Position numbers and translations under genes: made by a program
Assembly: GCA_945860705.1 (NCBI GenBank)
Contig: CAMART010000022.1
Coordinates: 1 to 50,761, forward strand
DNA: 50,761 nucleotides
Direction: 5' to 3'
DNA from: Chitinophaga pinensis
GTDB lineage: Bacteria > Bacteroidota > Bacteroidia > Chitinophagales > CAMDFR01
Notes under the pieces: generated by a model
What the model saw: only the letters and a program-made list of their open reading frames with translations
Told to the model about the DNA's origin: nothing
Databases searched by the model: none
Shown: positions 49,761 to 50,761 of the stretch, piece by piece
Numbering within the stretch: position 1 is the stretch's first letter
Layout of the letters: every line of letters begins with the position of its first letter

Positions 49761-50753
49761 TTATTCTTCGATTCTTAACTTAGAAATGTCCATTCCAAAA
49801 GAAAGACCTTTTTCGTGAAGTAAAGCTTCAATCTCATCTAGTGACTTTTTACCAAAGTTTCTAAATTTCAAAAGCTCATTTTTATTGAATTGAACTAATT
49901 CTTCTAAACTATTAATTTTAGCTGCTTTTAAGCAGTTATATGCTCTTACAGACAAATCTAAATCTTCAAGATTTGTATGAAGTAATTTACGCATATGAAG
50001 TACTGTTTCGTCTACTACTTCTTCTTCTTTGCTTTCAAATGTATCGAATGTGATATTTTCGTCAGTCACCAACATCAAATGTTGAATCAAGATTTTTGCA
50101 GCTTCTTTTACAGCATCTTCTGGATGTATAGTACCGTCTGTTTTCAAATCTAAGATTAGTTTTTCATAATCTGTTCTTTGCTCCACACGAGTATTTTCTA
50201 TCAAGTATTTTACATTTCTGATAGGTGTATAGATAGCATCTATTGGAATATATCCAAGTGGTGCATCTTTAGGAGTATTATCTTCTGCTCCTACGTATCC
50301 TCTACCTTTTTGTATAGTAAGCTCTAGTGAAAGGTCTACCATTTTCTCCATATTGCAAATCACCATATCTGGGTTCATCACTCTGAATACATTGGTATGT
50401 TTTTCTATATCACCTGCTTTGAAACTTTCTTTATCTTTAAGAGAGATAAATATTTTTTCTACGTGATTATCTAGATCTATTAATTTTTTAAGACGAACTT
50501 GTTTTAAGTTCAAAACTATTTCAGTCACATCTTCTAATACACCACGAATAGTAGTGAACTCGTGATCTACACCAGATATTTTTACACCAGTGATGGCATA
50601 TCCTTCTAGTGAAGAAAGTAATACTCTTCTCAAAGCATTACCTATAGTAACACCGTAACCTGGCTCTAAAGGTTTAAATTCAAAAGTACCTTCAAACTCG
50701 GTAGCTTTTTGCAATAAAATTTTCTCTGGCTTATGATATGCTAATATACTCAT
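49761..50753 (-). CDS. rpoA: DNA-directed RNA polymerase subunit alpha
   Basis: The 330-residue subunit has the N-terminal assembly domain ('[20 protein letters not shown]', about 30-50) and a C-terminal helix-hairpin-helix domain (about 255-325, '[19 protein letters not shown]', '[16 protein letters not shown]') that contacts upstream promoter DNA and regulators. Length is standard. It sits immediately inside the window end; upstream genes of the ribosomal protein cluster are expected beyond it but cannot be seen. It is cotranscribed with rplQ. Confidence 0.97.
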   Translation of the reverse strand: MSILAYHKPEKILLQKATEFEGTFEFKPLEPGYGVTIGNALRRVLLSSLEGYAITGVKISGVDHEFTTIRGVLEDVTEIVLNLKQVRLKKLIDLDNHVEKIFISLKDKESFKAGDIEKHTNVFRVMNPDMVICNMEKMVDLSLELTIQKGRGYVGAEDNTPKDAPLGYIPIDAIYTPIRNVKYLIENTRVEQRTDYEKLILDLKTDGTIHPEDAVKEAAKILIQHLMLVTDENITFDTFESKEEEVVDETVLHMRKLLHTNLEDLDLSVRAYNCLKAAKINSLEELVQFNKNELLKFRNFGKKSLDEIEALLHEKGLSFGMDISKLRIEE

Positions 50754-50761
50754 TATTATTA

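Overview
The window is about 50.8 kb of AT-rich chromosome that reads as a member of the Bacteroidota. Support comes from type IX secretion (T9SS) genes (gldM, a PorP/SprF-family protein, PorE-like OmpA proteins, and a protein with a T9SS sorting tail), promoter-like TAnnTTTG boxes of the Bacteroidota type in front of many genes, near absence of Shine-Dalgarno sequences, many small secreted lipoproteins, and the rpoA-rplQ pair. I cannot place it below phylum. Almost everything looks chromosomal; there is no IS transposase, integrase, CRISPR array, rRNA or recognisable tRNA.

Layout. 0-7.6 kb: a DinB-like protein, a 340 bp gene-free stretch made of nested inverted repeats, a directly abutting pair of secreted paralogues (1076 and 696 aa) with a conserved His...Cys signature, a lipoprotein and a tRNA-modifying methyltransferase. 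7.6-12.7 kb: a PorE-like OmpA protein, an OmpA lipoprotein and an orphan gldM. 12.6-13.2 kb: a 567 bp gene-free region full of strong inverted repeats, which I read as a structured gldM leader or a small RNA locus. 13.2-24.9 kb: recQ, manC, an exported flavin amine oxidase next to a c-type cytochrome, a serine hydrolase, a YCF48-like protein, cysDN and three small envelope proteins. 25-28.6 kb: a PorP/SprF-like plus PorE-like operon. 28.7-34.8 kb: M32 carboxypeptidase, AlaDH/saccharopine-dehydrogenase-like enzyme, response regulator, Gfo/Idh/MocA oxidoreductase, GNAT-like protein and rpsT. 35-39.6 kb: the 2-oxoglutarate dehydrogenase genes sucA and sucB, separated by a four-helix-bundle (23S rRNA IVS-type) gene bracketed by inverted TTTTGAA arrays. 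39.7-47.1 kb: ruvB, a DUF2490-like protein, an M1 peptidase fused to an apparent Omp85-type barrel, an ORF6N protein, and tatA-gatA. 47.1-50.8 kb: a small lipoprotein, a composite palindromic repeat, a T9SS cargo protein whose tail carries two in-frame repeat insertions, rplQ and rpoA.

How the genes fit together. Envelope biogenesis and secretion dominate: GldM is an inner-membrane T9SS motor component, the PorP/SprF- and PorE-like proteins are outer-membrane/periplasmic T9SS parts, and the cargo protein at 47.6-49.1 kb would use that system. TatA fits with the Tat-type signal of the amine oxidase at 16.8 kb. The remainder is housekeeping (translation, recombination, TCA cycle, sulfate activation, GDP-mannose synthesis).

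The observations I consider most worth following up are the IVS-type element between sucA and sucB, the structured region upstream of gldM, the paralogous His/Cys secreted proteins, the M1-Omp85 fusion, and short palindromic repeats that have become part of coding sequence.
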